Assembly (NCBI GenBank): GCA_911728435.2
Contig: OU452201.1
Coordinates: 15,872,001 to 15,936,000 of the forward strand
Source of the DNA: Apoderus coryli
Lineage: Eukaryota > Arthropoda > Insecta > Coleoptera > Attelabidae
Length of the DNA stretch: 64,000 bases
Direction of reading: 5' to 3'
Each line of letters starts with the position of its first letter. Positions within the stretch are counted from its first letter, which is position 1. Shown piece after piece: positions 48,551-60,919 of this stretch. Position numbers and translations under genes: made by a program. Below the pieces are notes generated by a model. It was not told the DNA's origin and did not search any database. It worked only from the letters and a program-made list of their open reading frames with translations.

Positions 48551-49723
48551 CAGGGTGATTCATTATGGTTGCAACAAACGAAAACTGGAGATTCCTGAAG
48601 ACAATTCAAGCATTTTTTGCCATTGAACCCATGTCCGCAAATGCTTCGTTATCGAGATACCAAATTTAGTGGGCAAATTAAAAGTGTAAGAATAAAAAAA
48701 CTAAAATCGAAATTAAAATAAGAAAATTCATAACAGCATATTTATTTTTGTTTATTCTAAAACAGTAATTCTAATTTTTTTTGGGGTTCTTATAAAAAAT
48801 TCCTTTAAAAAAATTTTACAGAATTTTGTAAACGAATTTTTTATAAGAACCGAACATCCCAAGAAAAATAAACTGAAAAAAATTCATAACAATTGTTCAA
48901 ATTGCCCGCCATTGACAGGAAAGCACATTCTACATATTTCAACTAATGAATTTGTAGCACTAAGAAGGATATCATGATCGGTTCTTATTTCCCTAGCAGC
49001 TCCATGAACTCCTCTAGTAGTTGGTTTTCATTTATAATTGGTACACTGTCAACCAATTGTTTCATGTACCGACATAAAAAGAAGACGAGCGGATTCAGAT
49101 CCGGTGATCTTGGAGGCCACTCCTTTCCAAAAAGTTGATTTAAAACCTCTGTTACTTGTCTACCACGATCCGCAGGGGCTCCGTCATGTTGATACCACAT
49201 CTTTTGAACAATAATCAGAGGTACATCCTCAATAAATTCGAGTAGGTGGTTTTATAGAAAATGACTGTATTGATTTGAGTTTAAATGCCCATTACGAACA
49301 ACGGCAATAATTGATTGTTAAACATGTCACCCCAACCATTGATACCTACTAAAACGTTCTTGAAAATTTCGCGGCCTAATAGCACGAGGGTTGTTTAAAG
49401 ACCATACATGTTCATTATGGTTTGTATTTATGCCATCTCTAGTAAAAGTTGCTTCATCTGACCAGAGCCCTTTCTCTAAAAATCTTTCATCTTCTTGATG
49501 CTTACCAAGAACCCAATTACAAAATAATAGGCGCCTTTCATGGTCTCGAGGATGTAGGACCTGCCGCTCTAAGCCTATGAAATGTAGCCGTAAATGTTTT
49601 GTGATACAGCTGACGTCTATTAGGATACCTAATTTGGTATTCTCGGACCGCTGCTCTTGCATTTGCATTGCACAAACAATAACCAAACACCATATCTCCA
49701 TATTCTTCAATTGAAAAACTCAT
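48551..49723 (-). pseudogene. Mariner/IS630-type element with broken transposase
   Basis: A TA-CAGGGTGATTCATTATGG terminus lies at 48551. On the minus strand the transposase starts MSFSIEEYGDMVFGYCLCNA at 49723, shifts frame near 49600, and continues HERRLLFCNWVLGK, KGLWSDEATFTRDGI (first Asp), NEHVWSLNNPRA. After further breaks come MWYQHDGAPADRGRQVTEVL (second Asp) and WPPRSPDLNPLVFFLCRYMK (third acidic residue region). The three catalytic motifs are still readable but in different frames, so it is inactive. I could not find the opposite terminal repeat. Confidence 0.8.
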
Positions 49724-51313
49724 TTTAATTTAGAAAAAAACATTCGCAATATTAAAAACAACTACGAAATAATAAAACAATTTTAACTAATTTAAATTTG
49801 TTGTTGTCAAAGGTTTTTTTTTATTGTTGCGACATTCGTTTTGCCTGGCAACTTTGAGTTTTCATTTGGTTTTGGTGCATGTCAGCCGTCAGTCAACACG
49901 GTTTTTGTTTTTTTACCCGTGATCGAAATGACGGTGCCGAAACTGGTTCTTGAACAGTCGCAGGTTTGGTTAGAACGTTAACGAATTCGTACAATGAACG
50001 ATCATCGCTGGGTTGGAACGCATTTAACGTATTGCGCATGAGCGTGACCGTACATTACACGGTTTTTAGGGGGGTTGGTACGAAGCTACTGTTGGACAAA
50101 AGATGTATTATTACAAGTATTACTATCTGAACAGCTCTGTAGTTTCATAGCATTAACACTAATTACTTGAATCTTATCTTTTCGAGAACACATTCCTACA
50201 ACAGTTTTGAAAATAGCTGTTTTTAAATACCTGATAGAACTGTCCCAAATATTTCTTTATCAACGTATGTTAATTGTTATTAAGATACCTACCTATTTTG
50301 ATTAGAAAGAAAAAAAGAAAAAACAATGCTAAATAAATCAATAATTATGAAAATCAATAAGCGTTATTATAAAATATAATTACATACCAATTTTATATTC
50401 TATGCAGCCCGGTGTTTAGATAGGTACTTTTTCAAAATTTATTATAAAGCCGCAGTTAATTTAAACCTCAAAAATAATACCTACAGGTGAAGAAAAATTA
50501 CATTATTAGCAGATGGTTTTCTAACACAGGTTTTGGTGTCTTATAAATGTGTAGTCATTTTTTTCGAGATTGTCTGGCCAGGATTTTTAACAAGATGGTA
50601 GAGTTAATGAATATAAGATTAGTCTAGACATAAAGTATAGAATAATGTGGCGATTTTTTTTCTAGCGATCGTTACCCATATAGACACAATATACAGTGGC
50701 GGAGCGTGACATTTTGGCACCGCGGTTCTGCAAACGAAATTTATCAGACCTCAGAATATGTATTTAAAATTTATTATGGCGTTAATATTTTAAAGATACC
50801 GACAAAAACTACCTAATTTAAAATACAGATTGTAACAAACTTAGTTCTCCCTTGTTTTCTTACATAATACGATTCTTCTAACTAACAAATACGTTACTGA
50901 CTTTTTCATTAAAATTCGGAATTTGTGTAATAAATTCACTTTCAATTTAAATTACAGCTTTATTTTAATAATTTACAAATAGACGGTCTTAAAAAAACAA
51001 AAGTCTTTCCTATTTATTTATTTCACTTAAACTTAGATTTAATTCTATTTAAACTTAAATTGTCCAAAAATGTGTCTTTAAACCAATTATTTTTTATTTT
51101 TAAGAGCGTCTACGTGTAAATTATTGAAATAAAGCTGTAATTGAACTTTTTTAATATTAATTTGTGATTATAGTAAAAAATAAATAAAATTGCGCCTTGT
51201 TGGTAATTTTTGCTTTTTTTCTAAATAATTTTTTGTGAAAAAACGGTTAGCCTTAAGTTCATCAAATCAATAAAAAGTATAGGAAAGGGAATTTTCAAAT
51301 TTAAGCAGATTTA
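49724..51313. other. Gene-free stretch
   Basis: A moderately GC-rich part at 49850-50060 looks like old transposon sequence. ACAGTGGCGGAGCGTGAC at 50693 resembles a hAT-type end; a similar CAGTGGCGGCTGG occurs at 57740. No gene is seen. Confidence 0.35.
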
Positions 51314-51742
51314 CAGGGTGTCCCATTTAACATGTTCCAAAAAAAATACAATTTAGACCACCTTGAAAAATTACAAATGAGAGGTCAATAAGTCCAGTAA
51401 AACGAAGAAAAGACAGGAATTCAAATGGACCTGACACTAAAAATTGGTATGTTTTTGGTTTATGTAATAACCACAACGCGTTAAATTTAAATATTTCAAA
51501 AACTACTAGACCTAGGCATATCAACCTTTAAGTAATTTTTCTTGTCTTTTAGAGCGGCATTTATTTATGTTTATATCGCTTTAAGAAAAAGCTAGTTTGG
51601 TCTGCTGCGCGTTTGTATTCTTGAAAACATTTTTGGGTTGTACACCTCTCTCTCAGTGCCTCAAACTTTTGTAAAGGAATTTTTTTGTCTATTCTTATAG
51701 ATCTTGCGATATTTTGTGCCCACGCACTAATAAGCCACCATG
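51314..51742. repeat. Complete copy of the CAGGGTG repeat
   Basis: Left end CAGGGTGTCCCATTTAAC; right end, reverse-complemented, CATGGTGGCTTATTAGTGCG, with TA outside both. The interior matches both copies at 36500-37075 (GACACTAAAAATTGGTATG; GGTCTGCTGCGCG). Confidence 0.7.
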
Positions 51743-52497
51743 TATATAGATATATGAACTGAGGGTATTTTTAGGGTTCAGGGGTCATGAAATGAAGGAC
51801 TGCATAACCATTTTTCAAAATTTCGATTCTGTCGATCTCCTGAATAGTTGATTTTTTTTTGTAAATCTACTAAAAATATAAAAGTTTGATACATAGTATA
51901 CAAATAGGCTATTTAAAAATTATGGAAAATATTTTTGCGAGTAAACAAAGTTTAGTAAAATATTAAATATAATATAGAAAATTCACTTCGATCAACACAA
52001 CATTATTATAAGAAATTTTTTCCCAGATCCACAAAGGAATTGTCGAGGGCGTAATATCAAAAGGGTTAAAATAAAATAGATGAGAGAAGATGAATGTCAG
52101 CTGCGATTCATTCGCTTAATGTAGGGTGTGGGAAATATCTACAGGTGTGGTACTCAAAAATCCTACCAACTAGCTTCCTTTGCCTAACCATATTAAACAA
52201 GGTGATACATGATGCTATGCTTTTACTATACATATGTGTATACCTACCTATTACAATATACTTTATCGATGGGAATTTAGATGATGTACGTTTGTGGTAT
52301 AAAAGGTACCTAGGCACTATATTTATTTTAAAAGACTATTATATTGAATTTTTTAAATGTTTTTTCACGGTAACAGGAAGGAACCATATGTTTAGCGTAG
52401 CAGAGAAACACAGAGTTTGAATAGATAAGTTATGAGATACTTCTTTACGGAGGCTGTGCTATTTGAGACTCTCAAATTAAAAGTGAAAGTAGTTATA
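51743..52497. other. Gene-free stretch
   Basis: An open frame of 108 codons at 52094-52420 has no family resemblance and an overlapping frame on the other strand, so I do not call it. The sequence is otherwise AT-rich. Confidence 0.35.
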
Positions 52498-53796
52498 CAG
52501 GGTGTCCATGAAATGACTGTACAACGCGTAACCACAATTTCCTCAAATAATTGTCCATTTGGAACGAAAAAAACAATAAAAAAGTTTTAATCTAACTACT
52601 AGTAAATAGTTTAATGATTATAACAAATGTCCGAAATGTTCACCATACATAAATTTACACAGGAAAAAGTTCAGAGGCGTTAATCGGGTGATCTTGCTGG
52701 CCAATTTAAGGGTGCATCATTGCCTCTTCCGATCCATCTATTATTATTATTATTATTCATTTAGAAACCTGCGAACGTTGATACTATTGTGTTGGCGTTC
52801 TGTCGTGCATAAGCCACATTTCGGCACGAAGTTGTAAAGAAAGATCATGCAAAACATTGGGTAAAGTGTTTTGCAAGAAGAATAGATAGTTATCCCGATG
52901 TAACCGATTTGGCATTACAACTGGTCCAATTATGAAATTGTCAATCATACCTGCCCAAACATGAATTCTAAATTCATGCCGGAAATGTTTCTCCTCGAAG
53001 GCATGAAGATTTTCGTCGCTATACACATGTTCGTTATGTAAATTTCGAATTCCCGATCTCGTGAACGCAGTTTCGTCCGTAAATAAAATTTTCTTATGAA
53101 AGTTTGCATTTGATATTCTCATTGTCTCGATGAAACAGCAAATAGGCAGCTTTCGAGGTCTATTGGCAAAAGATTTTTGCAATGTTATTAATTGTACTTT
53201 TGGAAACTCCAATACGAACCCTTTACAGCTTAACTTGGGATCACTTTCAATTCTGTTTAAGACCAGCTCTTCGAACTCAGCATAATTATACGTTGGCGAC
53301 CTCGATTAACATTATTTCCATGAAAACTACCCATTTCTCTAAGTTGACTATCAATATTAATGTTTTTTTCGTTCTGAATAGACACCAATGATCAATTTGT
53401 ATTATAAATAATTTTCTTGTAGAGAAGCGGTATGTCTAGCGCAAATTTTACAACAGACAGAAAAGTCTTAAAATGAAATCAGCTAGTGTTAGAGAAATAA
53501 TTAAAGTCGTTTGTACAGGGGACAACAAAAATACAAAAATTTAATTTACGAATCATGCGCCATTTTTAAATTTCTAGGCATTAAGAAAATTACTCATTTG
53601 CGTGGAAACACGCCAATAATAGTAGGAATTGGTACGAAAATTAGTGAAAATCGGTAAAGGCGTTTAGAAAATATTCCGGAAAAACGATATTAATTTAGAC
53701 CCCGTAGAGGCAAAACGAAGCAACATTGGATATATTTGCCTAAATCGTCTTATTTTTAGTTGAGGAAATTGTGGTTAGGCGTTGTACAGTCCCCTG
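52498..53796 (-). mobile_element. Full-length mariner/IS630-type element, inactive
   Basis: Ends CAGGGTGTCCATGAAATGAC and (reverse-complemented) CAGGGGACTGTACAACGCC share ACTGTACAACGC, then TAACCACAATTTCCTCAA, and are flanked by TA. The 1299-bp length is typical. The minus-strand transposase reads KILFTDETAFTRSGI (first Asp) and HNEHVYSDENLHAF, then EFRIHVWAGMIDNFIIGPVV, then MWLMHDRTPTQ (second Asp). After a stop come RWIGRG, APLNWPARSPD and a further stop at the third-residue region. Both ends survive but the gene has stops and shifts. Confidence 0.88.
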
Positions 53797-54327
53797 TATA
53801 TGGATATTTGGATAGTCACTGTTCCATAAAAGCTCAATTATAAAAAAATTGAAAATGTATTTCTGCAAATTTATCCATAAGATATAGACTTAACTTGTTT
53901 GCCTTATTTGTTACAATAAACTTAAAATAAAACATTCATAAACAAGTTGGTATTATAGATCGCATCGAAAACCAATAAGACAAGACCCACTCCCATAATA
54001 CATAATAATTATTATAATAAAATGAAACTACGAACGAATGTTATGTTGTATAATATACCTAGGTATGTATCTAGTTTAAGTTGCTTACTTACATTTACGT
54101 TAAAATCGTGTTTTTCCAACTGAGCTCACCTCTTCTAGAACAAAACAACAAAGTGTATAAACAAAACGGACATGAATTGAGCCAATATATAGATTTTAAT
54201 ATTTTTGTGTTGTTTCATATTTTATAATTAAGCAATGACGGCTCCTGACTTCAAGAAGTACAGGGCACAAGACATATGAATCAGTGCAATAATAAATACG
54301 AGCATAAAGAAAATTACTGACCCAAAT

Positions 54328-55170
54328 TTACTTATTTGAACTGCAACTCGATTTTTGACTCGCAAATCTGTCTATCACTTTTGCGTTAAAATTTTCGATA
54401 TTACTTATGAATTGTTTGTCTATGGACAACATATCCAAAGCGGAAAGTCTTTCTTGGAACATAGTATTCCTTAAGAACGTTTTAATCAATTTTAACGTAG
54501 AGAAACACCTCTCACTTTCTACATTTCTCACAGGAATTGTGCACAAATTATTTAATATATCAATGGATTCCGAAATTATTATTAATAAAAGTTTGTAATA
54601 AAACAAGTACACCACTATGTTCCTTGAAATCTGTACGCGACTAAATAATACAGTTTTTGAAACTTTGTTTCATATATTTTCCAAACTACTATTTTTGCAT
54701 ATTTAGGTTCATATGTATGTATACAGCTGTTTTCAGAAACCTGATGAGGTTGCGAATAAGCAAAGTAAAGATAACTTGTGTTGTAGAAATAAAAAGTTAT
54801 CTTATTTCGGAAATATAGTATTAACATATGAACTTAAATACCCAAAAAATAGGAATTTGGAAAGTAAATAACACAGCTAGCTGATTGTTCACCTTTAAAA
54901 AATTTAAATTAATAAATACATCACAAACTTTTCCAACTTGTTCATGAGGAAAATTTGAATAATAACTTGGGACTCAAAATCAAATAAATTCACTATGATC
55001 AAATGAAAGTTAAATTTAAACCTTCCAGATATTTGAATTAAAATAATGTCGCAAACTTCTTTGGAAATTTTAATGTAAGCGTAATCAATTATTCTTCTTT
55101 TCGATGTGGAACTTGTTTCTATATTTTCACTCGCAGAAAACAACCAAGAAAATTGGTTGTGTTGCCCCAA
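54328..55170 (-). pseudogene. hAT (ZMYM1-like) transposase fragment
   Basis: On the minus strand, TSKRRIIDYAYIKISKEVCD and IQISGRFKFNFHLI come first. After a broken stretch (54616-54903) come IPVRNVESERCFSTLKLIKT, FLRNTMFQERLSALDMLSID and a tail. The last part is the hAT carboxyl dimerisation domain. The catalytic core upstream is missing or unrecognised. Confidence 0.8.
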
Positions 55171-55264
55171 AACTTTCCCGACATGATATATAATATAATC
55201 AAAAATATATGACCTGCGTAACGAAACAGAATTTTAATCATAATTATTATTATTATAATTGTAT

Positions 55265-55795
55265 TGTTTTCATTATTTCCAATAAACTAACGTAACAAAC
55301 TAACTACTTTATTCAAAAATTCAAAAAATATATTGCAAAAGCTGGAATTCGAACACATATAACCTTCCGCATGCAAAGCGAACGCTCTACCAATGTGTTA
55401 AAGTACTTAATTAATTTATATTACATTCTTCTAAAAATATAGATTCCCACTACCTAACTGGTGAAATTTTAAATGCAATTTTCTCGAGATTTATGGGGGC
55501 AAATATCAAAAGTGACCTATGGCTCTAAAGCAATTAAAAAATGCATCATTTTAAGGCATTTTTTCTGCTTTACAGTTTAAAATGTCACCAGTTAGGTAGT
55601 TGAAACCTATCTTATTAGATTTATAATACAATAATTTCAAAGCGGTTTTGTGGCGTCATTGATAGAGCGTTCGCTTCGCATGCGGAAGGTTCGGAGTTCG
55701 AATCCCAGCTCTGGTAATACTTTTATTTTTATAATTTTTGAATAAAGTAGTTAGTTTGTTACGTTACTTTATTGGAAATAATGAAAATAAACACA
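55265..55795. mobile_element. Foldback element with a tRNA-Ala-like segment in each arm
   Basis: The outer 60 bases of each arm (TTTCATTATTTCCAATAAA; TAACAAACTAACTACTTTAT) are inverted copies. Inside each arm is a tRNA-Ala-like stretch, then CTACCTAACTGGTGA... facing its complement at 55576-55600. About 110 bp between the arms is unpaired. The plus-strand arm (55648-55715) has TAGAGCGTTCGC, anticodon loop TTCGCAT (CGC) and GGAGTTCGAATCCCAGCTC; the minus-strand arm (about 55337-55400) has loop TTTGCAT (TGC). Neither has a proper acceptor stem. Confidence 0.8.
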
Positions 55796-55838
55796 ACTGA
55801 TTTATTTATTAGGTATATATTTTATGATCTTGGAAAAA

Positions 55839-55860
55839 TTTCGGTCGTGACCATCTTCAG
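55839..55860 (-). repeat. Hammerhead-like motif, copy 3 (best stem II)
   Basis: On the minus strand: CTGAAGA, T, GGTC, AC, GACC, GAAA. The GGTC/GACC pair forms a stem exactly where hammerhead stem II belongs. Confidence 0.5.
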
Positions 55861-56568
55861 AGAACAATCACTAATTCTAATAAAATATATAACTTATACC
55901 AATGTACGCTTTAAGTATATATTTTTTGTTTTTAGAAATTATATATAAAATAGTTGTGGTATCACTGGGGAACAACTTATTTATTCAATTTATCAGGCAA
56001 AATTTATTGTGAGAAGAAATCACTTCATTAAAATTAAAATATGAGATTGGCATAGATAGTGATGTTTTATGTAAATATAATTTTGAATAAAATTACTGAG
56101 ACTTAACGAAATGATCCATTCCAAAGATTATTTGTTGTTGTTTGATGAAAATATAATATACTTTTAGAAATTGAAGATTTATATATGTATATATGACAGC
56201 AGCAGAAAAAAAATTAAAATTAAATTAACTACAGGACATACTTAAAACATAGAGTGTAGCATAAGTATTTTCTATTACCTTTTCTTGCATGCATATTAAG
56301 AAAAATCGAAATAAATCAAACCAAACCCCCGACAAAATAAAAAAATAAAACGGCATTCCATAAAAAAAACATCAATTGATATGCCACTCTTTTTTGAGCC
56401 TGTATGATATTATAATAGAATAAAAAAAATATTTCAAAAACAAAAAAGATATCGAAAATTTTCTTTAAAAATGCGTTTTACTAATATTTTGTATACACCT
56501 TTTGGGGATCAGTCTTACTTGATCTTAAACTAAGAATTTGAAAAAATCCGTCCGATTAATTAATATAC

Positions 56569-57010
56569 AGGGTGTTCCTACGATCAATTTTCAAAAACTG
56601 TCAATAGTAAACTACCCTAGATTTTAAAAATTGGTTTTGATCGACCAACTTTGATTTTTTATTTAATCTACCTGGATTAAAGACAATAGCAAGCTGTGTT
56701 ATTTGTTTATATATATCGCATATGTCAAATTGACATGTTAGTAGCATTTTGTTCAACTTTGCTGGTTTACAAAAATATTAACGTCAGAATAAATAATTTT
56801 TATTGGTTTAGGACAAGACTATTGGTATAACGGAGTGATAAGAAAATTCCTTGAAAAATGGCCCAATGTAGACGTGTCAGTGTTAAAAAGGATGTTTCGA
56901 AATTTAGGTGAACTGGCAGTGTGTTGAACATAAAGGAGAAAAAAAACTGATCTAAATGAAGACGATAGTACTACACTCTGCAAGGCTCTAAAATGTCATT
57001 ATGGAAGACA
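56569..57010 (+). pseudogene. CAGGGTG terminus and transposase HTH fragment
   Basis: A TA-CAGGGTGTTCCTACG terminus lies at 56567. At 56820-56930 the frame VIRKFLEKWPNVDVSVLKRM, FRNLGELAVC resembles the transposase amino end. A stop follows. The opposite terminus was not found. Confidence 0.45.
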
Positions 57011-58559
57011 GGACTAGAAATTGGCAATATTAGTATATTTCACTTACAAGTTATTTACAACGCTAATAAAGTAAAACCATTTAAAGCAAAATTTATACAC
57101 ACATAGAAGAAAAGACAGAAGACAGGTACACGGTGGTAAAAATCATAATAGTAAAATCAAAGTTGGCCGGTCAAAAAGAAAATTGACACTGTCATAACTT
57201 TTAATAATTGTGAACAATTTTTGTAAGTAAATATTTAAAAAAAAAAGGGTACTCTACTGTACATTAATTAATCGCACTGATCTTTTCAACTTCTTAGTCA
57301 AATTTTTAAACTCAAAACTTTTTTGTCATTTACATCTTACGTGGACACACTGTAGATGGAAGCTATCGTTACTTTTACAAAGGGCCGTCTAACCCCTTAT
57401 ACATCGAAAATGTGTTAACAAAAGCAATTTCAACCACCCACGGCTCGGTATGCAATAAGATAGAGTTGGAGAGATAACATTTCAATTATTTCGTCTTTTT
57501 TAGATTTTGTTTATAAATCAAAAATATAAACATTGATTTTATCAAAGATAAAAATGTTTGAGGCAAAAACTTATATGTGTGTGTTTATACCTAATAAATA
57601 TCAATAGGTATACATTTCTGGTAAATTAAATTGAAATTAAATAATAAATTAACAATATTGTACTACAGTTGCATTAATCAAAACTTTATATCATTTTATA
57701 AGGAATTTAACTGAGAAAAAAGTAATTAGGTGGCCTTTACTCAGTGGCGGCTGGTGTATACGTCCTGAAGAGCTGTAGAACAGACTAAAATATTTTTGAT
57801 GCGTCAAAATAAATCCCTAAAGTCGTTACTATAACGGCCCTTCATGCAGTAAGTTGGTGCACAACGAACGATTCCTAAAAATAATGCATAGGATTGGCGT
57901 ATTCTCTGGCACGTGGCTCAATATAGCGATTTATAGGCATTTTGTTGGCTGCATGTTATCCTTCAGAACTATCCATAATTTATGTAAAGTTTGATTTTCA
58001 AAATCTTAAACGGGTAGTAGCCTTTTCAAATTGTCTTAGATCTAACAATTTGGAAAAATCCTTCAAAGAAACCATTAAGTTTTTACAAATAATTATAACA
58101 ATTATCATGACAACATAACACAGTATTTGAGAAATTTGTCAATGTCAAATAAACAAATGGCGAATGGAGCTTACATAGATTATGTGAACAATTAATTCAA
58201 GATTAAACCGATATTTCAGTGTTTGCTCCTGTCCATGGTTAATTGCAGGAATCAATTTCCCCTATATAAATTATTTTTTCGATTTTGCCTAAAATTCTAG
58301 ATTTAGTTCATGTATACTTTCCTATATCTACGAATAAGTGGTTATTTTGAAAAATAAATATACAATTTTTCGGGAATTTTCATTATTTAATTTAATTTAT
58401 TGTTAATATCGCCCTCGCCCTGTATTAATAATAATCAAAATATCATACAGAGTATCCGAAATTTAAATAATTTAATAAATGTTTTTCTACGACTGTCTTT
58501 AAATGCCTTTATTATATGTTCAATCATGATTTGAAAATGTAGTACTGTTTATCATTTAC
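57011..58559. other. Gene-free stretch
   Basis: AT-rich. CAGTGGCGGCTGG at 57740 may be a hAT-type end. No gene was found. Confidence 0.35.
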
Positions 58560-58622
58560 CCGTGCGTAATAGTATTTCCCACTAGTTACCTAGCAACTAG
58601 TGGGAAATATTATTACGCACGG
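58560..58622. repeat. Near-perfect hairpin, 28-bp stem, 7-nt loop
   Basis: The left arm (58560-58587) begins CCGTGCGTAATAG and ends CCCACTAGTT; the right arm (58595-58622) is its complement except for one G/A difference. The loop is ACCTAGC. Confidence 0.9.
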
Positions 58623-58940
58623 ATAAAATTTCCTGGTAATGACAAAAGTAGCGGCGGGCATGAAAAATCACCATAGCAACGCCGAAAATACAAACACCAA
58701 ATTGACAGTTTTGGTATTTATAATTAATAAAAATTATAATTAAGTATTTCGCTAATTTCAAAACACATAAACAGTGATAGTGAATATAGATTAACACCAC
58801 CTAGTTAATTTAGTACTTCTAATTTATCGTATTTAGGCTTATACGCTAGCAAGGGTAAGTTTCGAAAAACAAATATTTTCCTAAAAATTATGTTAAATTT
58901 ATTCAAAAGCATTAAAACAGTCGTAGAAGAAGTATAGTGT

Positions 58941-59045
58941 GAAACTCACATGAAATGACCATTTCCTACTCGTATGATTTGCAGCATGAGCCGCAGGCGA
59001 CGATCATACTCGTAGGAAATATATGTCATTTCATGTTCGTTGCAC
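58941..59045. repeat. Hairpin MITE, second member
   Basis: GTGTGAAACTCACATGAAAT with ATTTCCTACTCGTATGAT faces ATCATACTCGTAGGAAAT and ATTTCATGTTCG. It shares its arms with 34004-34078 and is better preserved. Confidence 0.75.
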
Positions 59046-60900
59046 AATATACTATTACGTACAGGAAAAATTTATACTTATTTCGTGGTCTGTGATTGTA
59101 ATTTTTGACATAAAAAATAAAACATCTTAAAAACAGTTTCTTCTAAGCAAAATTCAATGTTTAGAGTGGTCTACGTAAGTAAAGACCTACTTGTAGAATA
59201 ACTGGAAGTGCTACAATTTTGAAAACATTTTATCCGAACTTGCCTCATTGACAAAATATTATTTTCCGATAAAGCGTGGGACGCCCTGTACATTATGAGG
59301 GATTGTTGCTGTTACGGGTTAAGTGAAATAGTCATGGTGCAAGACTATGTTTCTTAATGTACCTAGTTGATTGCATGTTTTTCTTGACACAGGGTGTTAA
59401 TTAAGTATGCGTGCTTACATTAAATTTAACAGACGATTTTTTGAGTGATTTCAAAACAAAAAGTTCATACATTTAAACATGAGTACGCAACTGCTGCTGG
59501 TTAGCTACTGCTTTTTGTGTGCAGCTATACAACAGATCTATATTTATAAATGGTAGACTAATAATGTTGTTGAACTTATTTTTGTTAATGATAGTTTAAA
59601 TTTTGACAAGACAAATCTTTTGGATTGTCGGTGTGGTCTCGGAAAAACCCTGAGTATTTATTGGCTCCTTGATTATCGACATAATTATATTATTGTAATA
59701 AAAAACAGTTGATATTGTATTTATGTTCAATTTTGTTACAACATTGGCAAAGTCTCACAAGCCACAACGCAAGAAAACGTAGGTCAACGACTGGATGTTA
59801 CCTGAAAGACATTCAAAATCGCCAAAGCAGGAGCAGCTTGTAGACTGAGTTGTTAGTATATACTACCTATAACTTGTACATAAATACAAGCAGAACTAAA
59901 ATATAACTTTATCCGAATGTTATATATATTGTAAGTATACAACATCATACTTGTTTCTCGTTTCCAGTGGCCTAATTTAGTAAAACTGGTCACCACGTTG
60001 GTGAGAGAAAGATATAGGTTTGTTTTTCCAAAGGTAAAGAGTATATATGATTTATTACTAATAAAATAAAAGATTGATGGATGAAATCTGCGTAGAGTTA
60101 TCAATAGGTACCATTTTGTTGAGCATCTTGTTATAGAGCTCTGATTAAAGTGGAGGTTTTAGGTGTTTATTATTTTACTTTCCCGACTCAGGGAAGGAGC
60201 TATGATTTAATATTTTCAATACTAATATGAAATATTTACAAAACCCATATTCTAGGTCAATAAACTATAAATACGAAATCGATAATTATATTAAGCATAA
60301 TTAGATAACACCGTCAGATAGTATCATTAACTTCCAGTCACATAAATTCAAATAATTTATTATTGACCTAAATACGTTTTAATTCTCCTTAAAGTTCAAC
60401 TTCCGTTCGGATATATGTAATGATGTGTTATGCATTTAATAATAATTGGTCAACGACGACGCCGTAACTGTTTTTGCCTTTATGTGTCGTAATACGTTAT
60501 TATAATGATTAAGTTAATGAGCTACGTACTAATTTTTCTCGGTCGCCAACGGAAACACTGATTGATTTTTGTGTCTGATTTTATCACACAGTATTTTCGG
60601 CAATAATTATTAAATTTATTTATTTAAAAGTTTTTACATTTTTATAAATTATAGGTAGATAGGTACTCAAGATTCTATCAAAATTTATATATATTTTTTT
60701 TTTTTGCATTTTTAATTATAATATTACATTTATATTAAAAGGATTTCATGTCCGTAAATATAATAAATGAAAAATAATTTAAACGTCACAAAAGTATTAA
60801 TTTTTGTGATTTTTGTGATGTGAATAAAAACGATTTTTTTTATAACCAGCTGGACGGAGAGAGGCATTATATTCTATATAGTTTCAAATAGTTACTTAGC
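59046..60900. other. Gene-free stretch
   Basis: AT-rich; ACAGGGTGTTAATTAAGTATG at 59391 is a further CAGGGTG-type end without a partner. No gene is seen. Confidence 0.35.
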
Positions 60901-60919
60901 ACTTAGCAGTGGCTTTTAA

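Noticed and set aside
52094..52420. A 108-codon plus-strand protein with hydrophobic stretches
   Set aside because: No family resemblance, no splice context, AT-driven composition and an overlapping frame on the other strand.
55648..55715. A functional tRNA-Ala gene (anticodon CGC)
   Set aside because: The anticodon and T arms are tRNA-like, but the acceptor stem does not pair and the segment is part of a foldback element with relatives at 55337-55400 and 29125-29195.
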